Both the position numbers and the translations under genes were made by a program. A stretch of DNA of 64,000 nt, taken from Apodospora peruviana (taxonomy: Eukaryota; Ascomycota; Sordariomycetes; Sordariales; Lasiosphaeriaceae). The stretch covers positions 2,170,001 through 2,234,000 of the forward strand of contig JAUEDM010000004.1 in the NCBI GenBank assembly GCA_033439685.1, given 5' to 3'. The notes below the pieces were generated by a model that did not search any database, was not told where the DNA came from, and worked only from the letters and a program-made list of their open reading frames with translations. This document shows, piece after piece, positions 23,092 through 34,919 of this stretch (position 1 is its first letter; each line of letters starts with the position of its first letter).

Positions 23092-24354
23092 TGTGTGCGA
23101 TGTTGGTAGGTTTACAGAGGAAAGTAAGTTCAGGTCAGGAGCCATGGCCTCCGGCGAGAGCTCGCCTGATATGCTTCAAAGAAAGGTGGCGGAGGGGCCA
23201 AGGATGGCCGCTAATTGGGGGGTGTTAGTCGCGTCAGTGGACTCAGTGCTCCTGCGTGGGAGGCGCAATCGGCCGGTCTGTCGGGAACCAGGAATGCTGC
23301 ACCACTAACCCGTACTGTAAAACAGTCCACAACGGGGCCGGATGGGCAGTTGCACGTCACGGACGGGATGGGGTCATGAGGTAATGCCACGGGAAACAAG
23401 CGAGTATTGTGGAAAGGGCACCAGCAGTGGGCAGATCCTTTTCCGAGTCACTCTTTTTGAGGTGATTACCTGTTGACCTGGAGGCCATAGGCAGCTAGAA
23501 CGACCGGGCACGACACAGTAAATGCCTAAGATCGGTGGAGGTGTGTCTAGAACTAGACGGTCTGGTGGTTTGCTTTGATGTTAGTAGGTCCGTGACTCGC
23601 CTGGAAGAAGAAGCGGAAGAAGGTGGGGTGTTGAAGTCCCCGCGAACCACTTCTTTTAGGCGGTTGAAACCCGGAGGAAAGCGCGTGACGCGCCAAAGAT
23701 CGGTACAGGGTCCCTTTTGAGGTTGCACAAAAAAAAGTTGCTAGGAAATAAATTTTCTTTGCCCCGTGTTCTGCCCTGCTTCTTTTTGCCCTCATAGTCT
23801 GGCTTCACAAGCTCGGGCGAACATGTTCCCTGTCTATTATACCCCTCAAGCTAAAGCCGTGGGAAACGAGGCCGGTGCAAAGGCAATCGACCAGCCTTGT
23901 CCATGGTGTGTGGTCAGTCTTCCGAGCCAGCAAAATCACCAGCAACCCACGGCGGCAATGTCACCTGAAGCACCACATTGGCCACTCCAATCATGAGTTT
24001 GGCTGTTTAGATATTGCGCATAAGGTTTATGCCAGGTTGGTTAACTACCGCGCTTCCGGTTTCAGTACTCCCATTTGCGGATACGCCCCATCTTCTGAGC
24101 ATCACTGTCCTTATCATCTACTGATATCAATGAAAGCTGCAGCCTGTCCACTGGCATGTGTTTGTCGATGGTGAAAGATCGTCGGCAGCCTTGCAGGAAG
24201 CTGCTTGGCACGGCACGCTAATGAACAACCGCGATAACGAGGCAAGGTGCTTTTTTGGTGGTGCGGGCTTTACAACTCCACCTGGCTTTTCTGAATCTGG
24301 GCTATCTGAGCAAATAATCGGAAAAGAGAAAACCTTCAACAGGTACAGGCAATC
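23092..24354. other. divergent intergenic region
   Basis: These 1.26 kb separate the start of the coiled-coil gene (-) from that of the L-2-hydroxyglutarate dehydrogenase-like gene (+). I see no gene or clear promoter element. Confidence 0.5.
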
Positions 24355-25626
24355 ATGCTCACTGCTCACCCACACTCGCATCGGCTCAAAGCGGCATTAG
24401 CTCAGGTTTGCAAGGCCGACTTTAAATCACCATATCAGCGGACCAGCCGCCGTCTGTTTTCTAGCACACCAAGGAGCCTGTCATCTGATTTCACGCATGC
24501 CGTCATCGGCGGGGGTGTGGTTGGCCTCGCCATCGCGCAAAGCCTCGCACGGCGGGGCGGGTCTACCGTGCTTCTGGAGCGTCACAGCGCTGTTGGTACC
24601 GAGACCTCGAGCCGCAACAGCGAGGTGATCCATGCCGGCATCTACTACGGCGCCGATTCGCTGAAGACCAAACTCTGCATCCCTGGCAAAGACCAGCTCT
24701 ACCGGCTGTGCGAGAAACATGATATCCCGCACCGCCGCACCGGCAAGTGGATTGTCGCCCAGAATGACACGCAGGTGGAGGCGTTGGAGCGCATCTATCG
24801 GTTTTGCTCCGACGAGATCAATGTCCCTGTCCGCTGGGTCGGTCGCGAGGAGGTGGCGCGGCGAGAGCCCGCCGTCCGCGCCGAAAAGGGCGTCCTGGAA
24901 AGTCCAACAACGGGCATCATCGACAGCCACGCGTTGATGATGACTCTGCTTGGCATGTTCGAAGATGCCGGAGGCACTCTCGCCCTGACGAGCGCCGTGG
25001 GGGCTATTCAACCTGTGGGACGTGTCCCTGGAAGCCAGGGCTGGGTGCTCGGGGTGCGCGACACTGTGTCTGGCGAGGAGTCCACCATCACGGCCGATAC
25101 GATTATCAATTCTGCTGGCCTGGGCGCTGTGGACGTGCACAACATGATCGTGCCCAACGACCGGCGCAAGCAAATGTTTTACGCCAAGGGAAATTACTTC
25201 TCCTATCCCGCTTCTAGTCCAAAGGTCAACACCCTCGTCTACCCTGCCCCTGAGCCGGGTCACGGAGGCCTAGGAACCCACCTGACGCTGGATATGGCGG
25301 GCCGCATCAAGTTCGGCCCCGACGTCGAGTGGGTCGACTCGCCCGATGACCTCGCCGTCAACACCTCGAGGCTGTCAGAAACGATCGACGAGGTGAAGAA
25401 GTATCTGCCTAGCCTGGATGAGACACAACTTCAGCCCGACTATGCCGGCATACGCCCAAAGCTTGCCAAGGCGGGCGCGGTGGCTCACGGCAAGGGGTTT
25501 GTGGACTTTACCATCCGCGAGGAGGAAGGGTATAAGGGGTGGATCAACCTGCTCAACATTGAGAGTCCCGGCCTTACGAGCTGCTTGTCCATATCAGACA
25601 AGGTTACGCGGCTCTTGTATAACTGA
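24355..25626 (+). CDS. L-2-hydroxyglutarate dehydrogenase-like FAD oxidoreductase, mitochondrial
   Basis: The family oxidises L-2-hydroxyglutarate, a side product of malate and lactate dehydrogenases, to 2-oxoglutarate, using FAD. The gene is one exon of 423 residues. Residues 1-45 are basic and Ser/Arg-rich with few acids (ending RRLFSSTPRSLSS), a likely mitochondrial presequence. The DAO-type Rossmann motif GGGVVGLAIAQSLARRG follows at about 52-68, then LLERH for the ribose-binding acidic residue. The segment TSSRNSEVIHAGIYYG (84-99) is a hallmark of L2HGDH, as is PDYAGIRPKL near residue 365 and the C-terminal NIESPGLTSCLSIS that closes the FAD site. Length agrees with compact fungal members. 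The substrate is inferred from family; a broader FAD-dependent 2-hydroxyacid role is possible. Confidence 0.9.
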   Translation: MLTAHPHSHRLKAALAQVCKADFKSPYQRTSRRLFSSTPRSLSSDFTHAVIGGGVVGLAIAQSLARRGGSTVLLERHSAVGTETSSRNSEVIHAGIYYGADSLKTKLCIPGKDQLYRLCEKHDIPHRRTGKWIVAQNDTQVEALERIYRFCSDEINVPVRWVGREEVARREPAVRAEKGVLESPTTGIIDSHALMMTLLGMFEDAGGTLALTSAVGAIQPVGRVPGSQGWVLGVRDTVSGEESTITADTIINSAGLGAVDVHNMIVPNDRRKQMFYAKGNYFSYPASSPKVNTLVYPAPEPGHGGLGTHLTLDMAGRIKFGPDVEWVDSPDDLAVNTSRLSETIDEVKKYLPSLDETQLQPDYAGIRPKLAKAGAVAHGKGFVDFTIREEEGYKGWINLLNIESPGLTSCLSISDKVTRLLYN

Positions 25627-26283
25627 CTGACGACCTAGGTAATAAACGAATAATTTCCTATCCTGTTCCCCCTTTCCCTCAAGACACAATTTCAGGCTTT
25701 TAAAGCACCTAGCAAAGAGCATCGCTGGCAGTCATTCTTTGATCTAATAATTTTTTCCCGCTTATAAACCGCAAACGAGAGAGCGCTTTTATTTATATGT
25801 GGTCTGCGTGTCCAGGCATGTAGTAATGAATAGATCAGACGATTAGAGCTGGACTGTACACATTCAACAACAGTGCTGCGGAGAGACCATACACAGGAGC
25901 AACCTTAGGTAACTTGAACAACTACATTTTTGTACTTCCAACTTGCTTTTATCACTCATACGCCCTTAGAGTTAATTCAACGCATGCAATGACTGATTAA
26001 ACCATGAAGGGGAAATGTGGCGTCATCTGGAGCCCGTCAAAATTTCCCCGTTCCCAACCCCAATTTGCTTTGCTACAGTAGACTTCCTCCCTCCCAAAAC
26101 AGGCGCGATTTATGAATATGACAAAAAGCCATGTTTTCTCCCAAGAACGCCTTCCGTCAAAATCTGGTCGTAAAATGCAAAGATTGGTAATAATTCATGT
26201 CACGTAATGTACGGACCCCGTTGTTTTTGACGGGGAAAAAAGAACAAAACATACGAATAAGAAAAGAAAAACAGAAAGAGAAA
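25627..26283. other. convergent intergenic region
   Basis: 3' flanks of the oxidoreductase (+) and the DUF2415 gene (-). AT-richer than the coding regions; no gene seen. Confidence 0.55.
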
Positions 26284-28747
26284 TCAACGCAAACCGATGC
26301 TGGGGAAGAGCCTTCTTCCACAAACATTTACAGGGAATTCGTAGATTCCGTTTTCGGCACCGACAAATCTATAGAGAAAAAGAGGGTCAGTCACCGGAAC
26401 TTGCAAGGGCTTACACAATAATGGCCACGTCAAGAACTCACAGGTAATGACCATCTTCGCTCCATGCCAGGCCAGCGGTATCGTAAGGATCGGGAGAGAC
26501 GAGACCGCGCGATGGGAAGCCGCTCCCATGACTGCGCCGGGTCGGCTCGTCCCAGTCCCGCATGAGATATGCAGCTCTAGTAGCCCGCCAACGGCGGATG
26601 TCAGCATCATGACCTGTGACACTCCGCTGAAACAAAGACGGGGCCTCCTGGCGAGAATGAAAGTTATAATCGTACAATGCTTCAAGGTTTTCCAGGCCGC
26701 TCTGGGTGGCGGCCGGAGTCGTATTCGCCGCGATCAGGCGCGAGACCAGCGCACGGCGATCGGCTGTGTTGTCTGCCACCGGCGCATTCCTTTCGATGGC
26801 CGCTGCAGTCGTCGCCCGCCCAGGGATGGTCGTGACTGCTGCCGCCGCCGCGCCCGCCGTTGGAGGAACGGCCGGACGGCGCCGTTCATTCTCGTCTCGC
26901 ATCGTGGCTCGCAGTCGCTCCTGGCTGTCACGGATGCGCTCTCGCTGATCGCGGATGTTGCCTAGGATATCGTTAACAGCCCGAGACACACTAGCACTGC
27001 GCTCTCTGGGCCGTGCGTTCTCACTAGCCACCGTTGTCCGTATGCTTCTTTCGGGCCAGGCCAGTCTTGGACCGGGAGCCCCGGATAGCTGTCCAGCTGC
27101 TCGCTGTTCTCGCCGCCTTCGGTGTTCTTGTAAAGCTTCCAAGACACTGGTTTCGTCCGGTCCCAATGGACCATGGTACCGCTCTAGGAGGTCCCGCGTC
27201 TCCGATCGACGGCTACCTCTGCTCTCCAGAGACAAATCAAGCGTGCTTGCAAAGCTCGAAGATAGAGTGTCGTTGCGCTCGCCGCGGGTTTCTAGGAGCC
27301 TGGGATCAATAGAGCCCCGGTCCCTGACATTGTCAACGACAGCGATGTCTTCGTAGTCATCCTGCTTGTCCAGCTTCAAAATCTGTCGTACAAGACACCC
27401 GCTACGAAGATCCGCAATACCCACGCGGCCGCGGTCTTCTGTCCAGGCGAGCAAATCAATGGGACCAGGGGCGAAAGCCATGTCCCGCACTGCACCGGAT
27501 TCCGCATAAGGCCGAGAGGAGTTGAAGGAGGTAAGGAGTGGGTCCTCGTCGGCAATGGTGAAAGCCCCAGCATTGAAGATGGAGATGGTCCCGTACTGCG
27601 TCCCAACAGCAAGGTATCTCCCTGTGCTGGAAAAGCAGGCCGCAAAGCTACCCCTGTTACAAGTCAGCCGACCCGCGCATTACGGAGTGCTTGCACCGCT
27701 ATGGAGAACATTGTACGAACCTGCTATCTGTGCGGTCCTCTTTCCGCTGGCTTTTCAGATGGATTTTGCGGCATAATATCCACTCGTATACCGGCCGGTC
27801 TGCTGTTCGGAATGCGCTGGAAGACCCCGAGGACTTCTCAGCTCTCTCGTGTATGTAAAGGTACGGGTCATCGCTGATGGCAATCAGAAGTCGACCATCA
27901 GGCGATATCACCGCGCGATTGACGCAGTCCGGGTAGCATAGCTCGTCCAGAGGTTGCTGTTCCCCATTTAGACCGACCAAGGCAACTGTCTTGTCGTTAT
28001 TAGACAGAACGGCAACAGGCTGGTCGTATGCGCCCTGAAACCGCTTAACCAGGGTTGGAGGGAACCACAACGTGATGCAGTTCACTCGTTCCTTGCCGAA
28101 TTTCTTGCTTCGTGCCAAAAGACTCTTCTCGGTACGGGCCTGCACCCATGAGGCGAGAATTGACGTCTCCTCCTCTCGGCGTGACGGGTCAATGTCGTCA
28201 AGATCCAAGTTAAGTGTTGCGTCGGCGCTGTTCTGTTCCTCTTCTTCTTCCACTTTGATGGCAGTGAACTCGCCAGTCTCTCCACCACAGCATACCCATC
28301 CGTTCTGCGCCACCAAACACCTAGGCTGGAAGGGCAATCGCTTGATTATTTCGGTCTTGTGGGTGGTAGTGTTGAGCTGTTGGACGTCGAGGCTGTTGTG
28401 TCCGGTGGGGAAGTAGACAATGTTGTCTTTTTCGGCGCCAATAAGGGATCGCAGCTGCCAGTGTCTTGAATAACATCGTCAGCAAGCCATGGTCGGACGA
28501 ATTGGTTTTCAGACCGTGGCAATGAGGGTCCGGTTGAAGACATACACAGCGTGGACATTGGTGCAAAAGTGTCGTCGTGGTTTCGCGAGGATAAGATCCT
28601 CGGTAGGATGGTAACTAATGACGGGCAACAAATCCGGTCAGCAATTTAGATTTTAGAATCCGGCACACCGGCGCAACAACGGTCGCACGGCGTGTCTCTT
28701 GAACGCTAGGTCGGGCGTATCTCATACAAATCGTCCTTGACGGCCAT
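26284..28747 (-). CDS. DUF2415 / WD40-like fungal protein
   Basis: Five exons on the minus strand (28747-28728, 28614-28546, 28464-27721, 27653-26442, 26368-26284) make 2,130 nt, 709 residues. The first exon is only 20 nt (MAVKDD). The start is supported by the fungal-looking MAVKDDFYHPTEDLILAKPRRHF that splicing creates, and the second splice joins VHAVHWQLRSLI. The first half reads as WD40-like strands (PFQPRCLVAQNGWVCCGG; NRAVISPDGRLLIAISDD; GSFAACFSSTGRYLAVGT). The DUF2415 signature VRDMAFAPGPIDLLAWTED follows, with IADLRSGCLVRQIL. An Arg/Ala-rich, probably disordered insert of some 250 residues then leads to a last WD-like strand (AGLAWSEDGHYLFVGAENGIYEF). The likely fold is a beta-propeller acting as a scaffold; no biochemical role is known to me. 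The 5' end faces mitochondrial Hsp70. Confidence 0.88.
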
Positions 28748-29665
28748 GTTGCCGGGCGGCTTGGCGAGACGGCTAACGTGGTGCGACCATGAAGGTGGAA
28801 TTCGGGGCGCAAGAAACGGCGACGGGGACTGTATCTAGAGGAGACGAGACGACTGATACTCAATCGGTTGTTGTGTAGATGGCGACTGGGCGTAAGTTGT
28901 GTTCGGCGTCAAAGAAGATGGTGGACGGGGATGTCCGTCAGAGCTTAATCGTCATTGCGGGACTGCCGTCCAGTTTGTTGCGCTGCCTGCGGCTGCAGAA
29001 TGCGCACCGCCGACCGACGGGAAATTCGTTCCAGTTGAAGTCGCCACCGGCGCACCTCCAGCTTCAGAATTAACACTTTGTACGGGTTAATGGATCAAAA
29101 AGAGCTTCGGTGCTTCTAATTGTAGAGACGACCACCGTTGGAAGTGCAGCTCAAAAGCCTACGGATTACCGATAGCTTGCAAACTCCCAAAGAAAAAGTC
29201 CGTAGCACAACGGTCGTCCGTCATCGTTGGACTTGGCGGCTCTTCATCACCCGTAACGGCGCAAGCTGACTCTGTGATGCACGAGCAACCCCGGCACTCC
29301 AACTGATCAGAAAATGGACCGGAATGCTTGGAGGTCACGTGGGATATTTTGGAGTGCAGGGATTGAGCAATGGGGATTGGGGACCGAAGCAAATGGAGCA
29401 ATGGAGGTTCCTGGAAGAAATGGCCTGTGCGCCGAGCTCCACTTGCCGGCGTCTCAGTGGATGGTAGCAAAATTTCGAACGCCTTCGATGACAAGGTTAT
29501 GAATTTTCTCCCCAGTACAAAAGACCTTACCTGCTCTCCTTTTCTCCTATCCATCTCCATCTTCATTTACAAGCCCAACCACATCCCTCCCGTCTGCTTT
29601 CCGTTGATTCATCACTCCAACTCACCAAAGAGTGTGAGATTCTTTTTTAATATACAGTTTTCAGG
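28748..29665. promoter_or_regulatory. divergent promoter region DUF2415 gene / SSC1
   Basis: This 918-bp region lies between two divergent starts. SSC1 genes are usually heat-inducible, but I could not find a clean three-unit heat-shock element. A CT-rich leader precedes the SSC1 start (roughly 29520-29640). Confidence 0.5.
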
Positions 29666-31895
29666 ATGATCGCGTCACGATTCTCCCGGGCTGTAAGTAG
29701 CACGCCGCCCTCGCGTAAACGCGCTCCGCCATCTCCGTAATCCCTCATCGCTGACCGTGATGCAATACAGCTGCCCAGAGCTACCTCAGTAGCTTCCCGC
29801 TCTGCGGGCATTCTGCGCAGACCCAACACTCCCGCATTCGCGCGGTTCGAGTCGACGGGAGCAGACGAGAAGGTCAAGGGCTCAGTGATCGGTATCGATC
29901 TTGGTACGTAGCTCAGCTGTTCCCGGCCAGGAAGAAGCTTTGCCAAAAGACTAACCATTATCGCCGTTAGGTACCACTAACTCCGCCGTCGCTATCATGG
30001 AGGGCAAGATCCCCAAGATCATCGAAAACTCCGAAGGTGCCCGGACAACGCCGTCCGTTGTTGCCTTTGCTGAGGATGGAGAGCGCCTCGTGGGTGTCGC
30101 CGCTAAGCGCCAGGCCGTTGTAAACCCGGAGAACACACTTTTCGCCACCAAGCGGTTAATCGGACGCAAGTTTACCGATGCCGAGGTTCAGAGAGATATC
30201 AAGGAGGTCCCATACAAGATTGTCCAACACACAAACGGTGATGCCTGGGTATCCGCCCGCGGCCAGAAGTACTCGCCTTCGCAGATCGGTGGCTTCGTCC
30301 TCAACAAGATGAAGGAGACCGCTGAGGCCTACCTCAGCAAGCCCGTCAAGAACGCCGTTGTCACCGTTCCGGCCTACTTCAATGATTCACAGCGCCAGGC
30401 TACCAAGGATGCGTAAGATGTCTCGGTTAAGAGAACCAACTGAACAACGGCAACATGCTGACTTGACAATAGCGGTCAAATCGCCGGCCTGAACGTTCTT
30501 CGCGTTGTTAACGAGCCGACCGCCGCCGCTCTTGCCTATGGTCTCGAGAAGGAGGCTGATCGCATTATCGCTGTCTACGATCTTGGTGGTGGTACCTTCG
30601 ATATCTCTGTGCTGGAGATCCAGAATGGTGTCTTTGAGGTCAAGTCTACCAACGGTGACACCCACTTGGGAGGAGAGGATTTCGATATCCACCTCGTCCG
30701 CCACCTCGTCGCGCAGTTCAAGAAGGAGTCCGGTATCGATCTCTCGGGCGACCGTATGGCTATCCAGCGTATCCGTGAGGCTGCCGAGAAGGCCAAGATC
30801 GAGCTTTCTTCTTCCCTGCAGACCGACATCAACCTTCCCTTCATTACTGCCGACTCTTCCGGACCCAAGCACATCAACCAGAAGATGACCAGAGCCCAGC
30901 TCGAGGCAATGGTTGACCCTCTTATCAAGAAGACCATTGAACCGGTCCGCAAGGCCCTGAAGGATGCCAACCTCGCGGCCAAGGATATCCAGGAGGTTAT
31001 CCTGGTTGGTGGTATGACCCGTATGCCCAAGGTTGCCGAGTCGGTCAAGAGCATTTTCGGTCGCGATCCTGCTAAGTCCGTCAACCCTGACGAGGCTGTC
31101 GCCATTGGCGCCGCCATTCAGGGAGCTGTTCTGTCTGGTGAGGTCAAGGATCTCCTCCTCTTGGACGTCACCCCTCTGTCGCTCGGTATTGAGACTCTCG
31201 GTGGTGTCTTTACCCGCCTGATCAACCGTAACACCACCATCCCCACCAAGAAGTCGCAGGTCTTCTCCACCGCGGCCGACTTCCAGACAGCCGTCGAGAT
31301 CAAGGTTTACCAGGGCGAGCGTGAGCTTGTCAAGGACAACAAACTTCTTGGCAACTTCCAGCTCGTCGGTATCCCCCCAGCCCATCGTGGTGTTCCCCAG
31401 ATTGAGGTCACCTTCGACATTGACGCCGACTCGATCGTCCACGTCCATGCCAAGGACAAGTCCACCAATAAGGACCAGTCTATCACTATTGCCTCCGGTT
31501 CCGGTCTTTCCGACTCGGAGATCCAGCAGATGGTTGAGGACTCTGAGAAGTATGCTGAGGAGGACAAGGAGCGCAAGGCCGCCATTGAGTCAGCCAACCG
31601 CGCCGATAGCGTCCTTAACGATACCGAGAAGGCCCTGAACGAACACGCCGACAAGCTCGATAAGACCGAGGCCGACCAGATCCGCGAGAAGATTTCGTCT
31701 TTCCGCGAGTTCGTTGCCAAGAGCCAGTCCGGCGAGGGCACTGCGACTGCTGCCGAGATCAAGGAGAAGACCGATGAGCTGCAGATGGCCAGCTTGAACC
31801 TCTTCGACAAGATGCACAAGGCCCGTGCTGAGTCTGGCGAGGCTCAGCCTGATGCCGGCGCGGAAGGAGAGAAGAAGGACGACACCAAGCAATAA
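29666..31895 (+). CDS. SSC1: mitochondrial Hsp70 (Ssc1)
   Basis: This chaperone is the motor of the TIM23 import complex and folds proteins in the mitochondrial matrix. Exons 29666-29692, 29771-29903, 29971-30412 and 30473-31895 give 2,025 nt, 674 residues. The first exon (27 nt) and the second encode a basic presequence (MIASRFSRALPRATSVASRSAG...). The nucleotide-binding domain opens with GIDLGTTNSAVAIMEGK and holds the further Hsp70 signatures VYDLGGGTFDISVLE and VILVGGMTRMPKV. The VNEPTAAALAYGLE block and the LLLDVTPLSLGIET start of the substrate-binding domain are also seen. The C-terminal lid is helical and ends in an Ala/Glu/Lys-rich tail without the EEVD motif of cytosolic Hsp70, as expected for the organellar type. 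A long antisense frame over this gene is a compositional shadow. Confidence 0.98.
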
Positions 31896-32892
31896 GCTCG
31901 TCGCGCCTAGCCTTTTACCACTATACCCCACACACTTTATTCTCTCACTTGTCTAAGTAGTTCGGAGAGGTCCTCCGTTGTATTCTTTTGTACTCATATA
32001 TCATGTCTTGAAGGCTTATTTACCCTATGTTTAATACCGCAGACGGCTGGAGGCGTTTCGAGAATCAAAACTGCTGGGTTCATGGGAAGATCATTTTACG
32101 ATTTTCGATAAGATAAGGCGGGGCATGGGAAAGGGGGGCCGGACAGGTTGCATGTATATACGTGTTTGTACACGACTACAAGACTCTAATAGTCTGAAAT
32201 TCCCCCCTCATTAGTTGGAAGTTGAGTTTTGTTTTAGGTAGACGGCAATTACCAAAATTCATTTCAAGCTATTGTTCTTCTCCTTGAAGATCGACTTGCA
32301 ATGGAGCGAGTAGGTAGATACCTTCAAATCTACGAGTCGACCATGCCTGTGGTTACTTTGCACTATCTCTTTTGGAAGGCGTGTGGTCAGGCGTTGGCTT
32401 TCACTGGAAACCAAGAGGCGAACTGCCGTCACTGCCTCCTGGTACCCAACATACATAGATCCATAGGCAATCACACAATCACTCACTTGCCACTGAGCGA
32501 GGGGGAAACATTTCATCTAATCTAGCCATTTCGAGGTAGATACCTAAGGTGGTTGTGCTATATGTGACGTTTGAACCAGTTCCGTTATAGCATTGGAGTA
32601 CCGAGATAGTGTGAGGCACGTCTGGAAATCGAGGAAAGCAACCCTGTCTCAGAGCGTAGCTAGAAAATCAGTCGACTTTCTAATGGCGACACCGGGTTTC
32701 CACGGATTTTTTGGTATTCTTTCATCCAGCCGTTGTATTCTCTTTTTTTCATCCACACAAAAAATTCTAGCCCTACGGAACCCCAAATCTACAATGCTGA
32801 ACAAAATAAGAAAGGATGGATTATGGCTTGCTTTTTTGGTCCAGTAAGAGATCGAACAAACCAAACACCAACCAAGATAAAAAAGAAAAGAA
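31896..32892. other. convergent intergenic region
   Basis: 3' flanks of SSC1 (+) and SRP68 (-). No gene seen. Confidence 0.55.
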
Positions 32893-34919
32893 TTATCTAC
32901 CAAATCCAAACCAGCCTCTCCTCTGGGGCTTGGCTTCCTGCTCCGTCGCCGAAGATGCATTGGCATCATCACGAACACCCTGGCTCCTATCGGTAGTCGA
33001 GCGTCCGGGGGCTTGGCCTTGCTTGTCAGGATAGTCGATGTAGTTCCACGCGACATCCAAGAATATCGGCTTCACGGGGATGGACTCGACCTGTGGAGGG
33101 TAGTGGACGATGTTTCCAAGGTCGGGCCCGCCGGAAGGATAGTTTGAGAGCTGGCTGGTCAAAGGAGGCTTGGAAGACGAGTCCTGCGCCTGAGCGGAAG
33201 CCTTGGCCATCTTCTCCAGTTGATGAATCCCGACGAGTGCGCGGGCCCGCTGCAGCTCCCCGCTGAGGAGCTCGTGGAGCTGCCGGGCGTCCCGGCCAGT
33301 CACGAGAATGTTCCGTGGCGACGACTCGCCGTCTACCTCTACCGCTGACAGGACGGGAAGTGCCTCCTGGCACTTGTCGAGCGCGTACTTGATCAGCGCT
33401 AGCGTGTTAATGTCGTTACCGGCAATCGAGTGGGATCTCGCAATCGCTAGGCACCTAGTGATTGTATATTAGTCTCGATAAGTCGGTACGAGGGTGAAAC
33501 CGGGAAGAACATACTTGAGGGCAGTAAAATATTGGGCGGTGGCTTCCAGGCGGCTCGATAACACTTGGTCGTTTGCGACACCGGGGAGCTCTGTGACAGC
33601 CTCGATACTTTGGAGAGTTCCATCGTACAAAACCACCTTTTCTTTGAGTCTCGCAATCTGTCTGCCAGGAGCTACATCCTTGTGCCTCTCAGGCTCTGAT
33701 TCCTCCTTGGTCTTCTTTCTCGTTGGCGCTTCCCCAACGTCCGGATGGGCGCCGTCGGCTTCGCCTATCAGGACCCTGTTGCGGCCTATTCGCCAGCTAA
33801 CCAGCTCGTAGTTCACGGCTGTGCGAGTGATCTGCAGACTCTGCATACGCGGGTCACTTTGTGTCACTCCCTCGGCCTTGAATTCGTCAATGGCTTGCTT
33901 GGTCACATCGACGGCATCCTGACTCGCAGTCAGGATGTCATCGTAAGCCGCAGCCATGTCCTTTGGCCGCAGGGAATCGGACGGCGACAACTTCTCGGTC
34001 AAACAAGCCTTTTCTGTTTCTACAGAGGCCCAAGCAGTGGCGATAGCTGCGTCCTCAATTTTGACCTCCCGTCCTCGCCATTTCAGAGTGGTGGGCGTGC
34101 CCTCGGTGCCGGAGACTCCCTGCTTCGCATCCTGGCCACCATGCTCCATAACGTCGGGATTCAAGGTCCTGACGAGGTCGATAACTTCAGTATCGGCATG
34201 TAAGAAAGCCTTGCGGACAATGGTGGTGATAGGTTGCGTTCGGGGAATCTTGGCTTGATACGCAGCATATCGTATCGATGGATCAATTGTCTCCGAGAGG
34301 AGATCTTTGAAGATGTCACCCTTCACGGGGGTAGACACGGCGCTGTATATAATGCGAGCGACAGAGTAGCTCTTCAGACATTCCTCCCAGCTCTGCCTCT
34401 CGAAATGGGCAGTGCCTCTCAGCAGAGCAGCGTAAGCGTGGGCCTCAAGAATGTCGGTAGGTCTAGCACCGCTCGTACCACTCTGAGAGAGGGTTTCCGC
34501 CACGACCTCGGCAGTGCGTGCAGCCTTATCGAGCCTGGAAATTATTCGAGATCGGGGCTGGGCAGAGATGCCTCTTGTGTCGGCCGAATGGGCGGCCTTC
34601 AGAGCCATGGCGTGTGCCCAAGCTCGTTCGGCGGTCAGGAGTTGGAGGTGAAGATATCTAGAGGGACAGGCGGGTCAATGGGGGCGATCGAGAGCTACGA
34701 GATAAGGAAGCCGCGAAGTCATTCATACCCATGGTCTCCCGCAATCTGTTCGGGTGTGATTGGCGGCTTGGGCTTGTAATCGCCGCGATTCTTGGTCGCG
34801 ATGCGCAGTTTCTTGCGGCAGTTAAGCAGCTTCCCAGCCAGTTGGGAGCGGTAGGTCGAGTAGTCGCCATAAAGCATGGCCTTCTCCCGCGAAGAGACAA
34901 CGAGCTTGGTGATATCCAT
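32893..34919 (-). CDS. SRP68: signal recognition particle subunit SRP68
   Basis: SRP68 binds SRP RNA together with SRP72 and supports co-translational targeting to the ER. Exons on the minus strand are 34919-34729, 34657-33515 and 33454-32893: 1,896 nt, 631 residues. The N-terminal RNA-binding domain begins MDITKLVVSSREKAMLYGDY and includes the basic LAGKLLNCRKKLRIATK stretch. The first splice joins GDHGYLHLQLLTAERAW, which matches the family's YL..LL..AERAW core. A long helical, TPR-like middle follows (LEAHAYAALLRGTAHFERQSWEECLKSY). The tail has a PVKPIFLDVAWNYIDYP segment, which I associate with the SRP72-binding end, and stops in a basic, glycine-rich RRGWFGFGR. Introns are canonical GTATGA/GTATGT...AG. 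The 5' end is divergent from the PPR gene. Confidence 0.93.

Noticed and set aside
24481..25263. 260-codon ORF antisense to the L-2-hydroxyglutarate dehydrogenase-like gene
   Set aside because: Compositional shadow of a GC-rich coding exon; no domain.
29100..29665. Heat-shock element upstream of SSC1
   Set aside because: Only isolated GAA/TTC blocks were seen, none in three alternating units with 2-nt spacing.
30387..31448. 353-codon ORF antisense to SSC1
   Set aside because: Long antisense frames are common over Hsp70 genes because of codon bias. The sense strand has all Hsp70 signatures and the antisense product has no domain I recognise.
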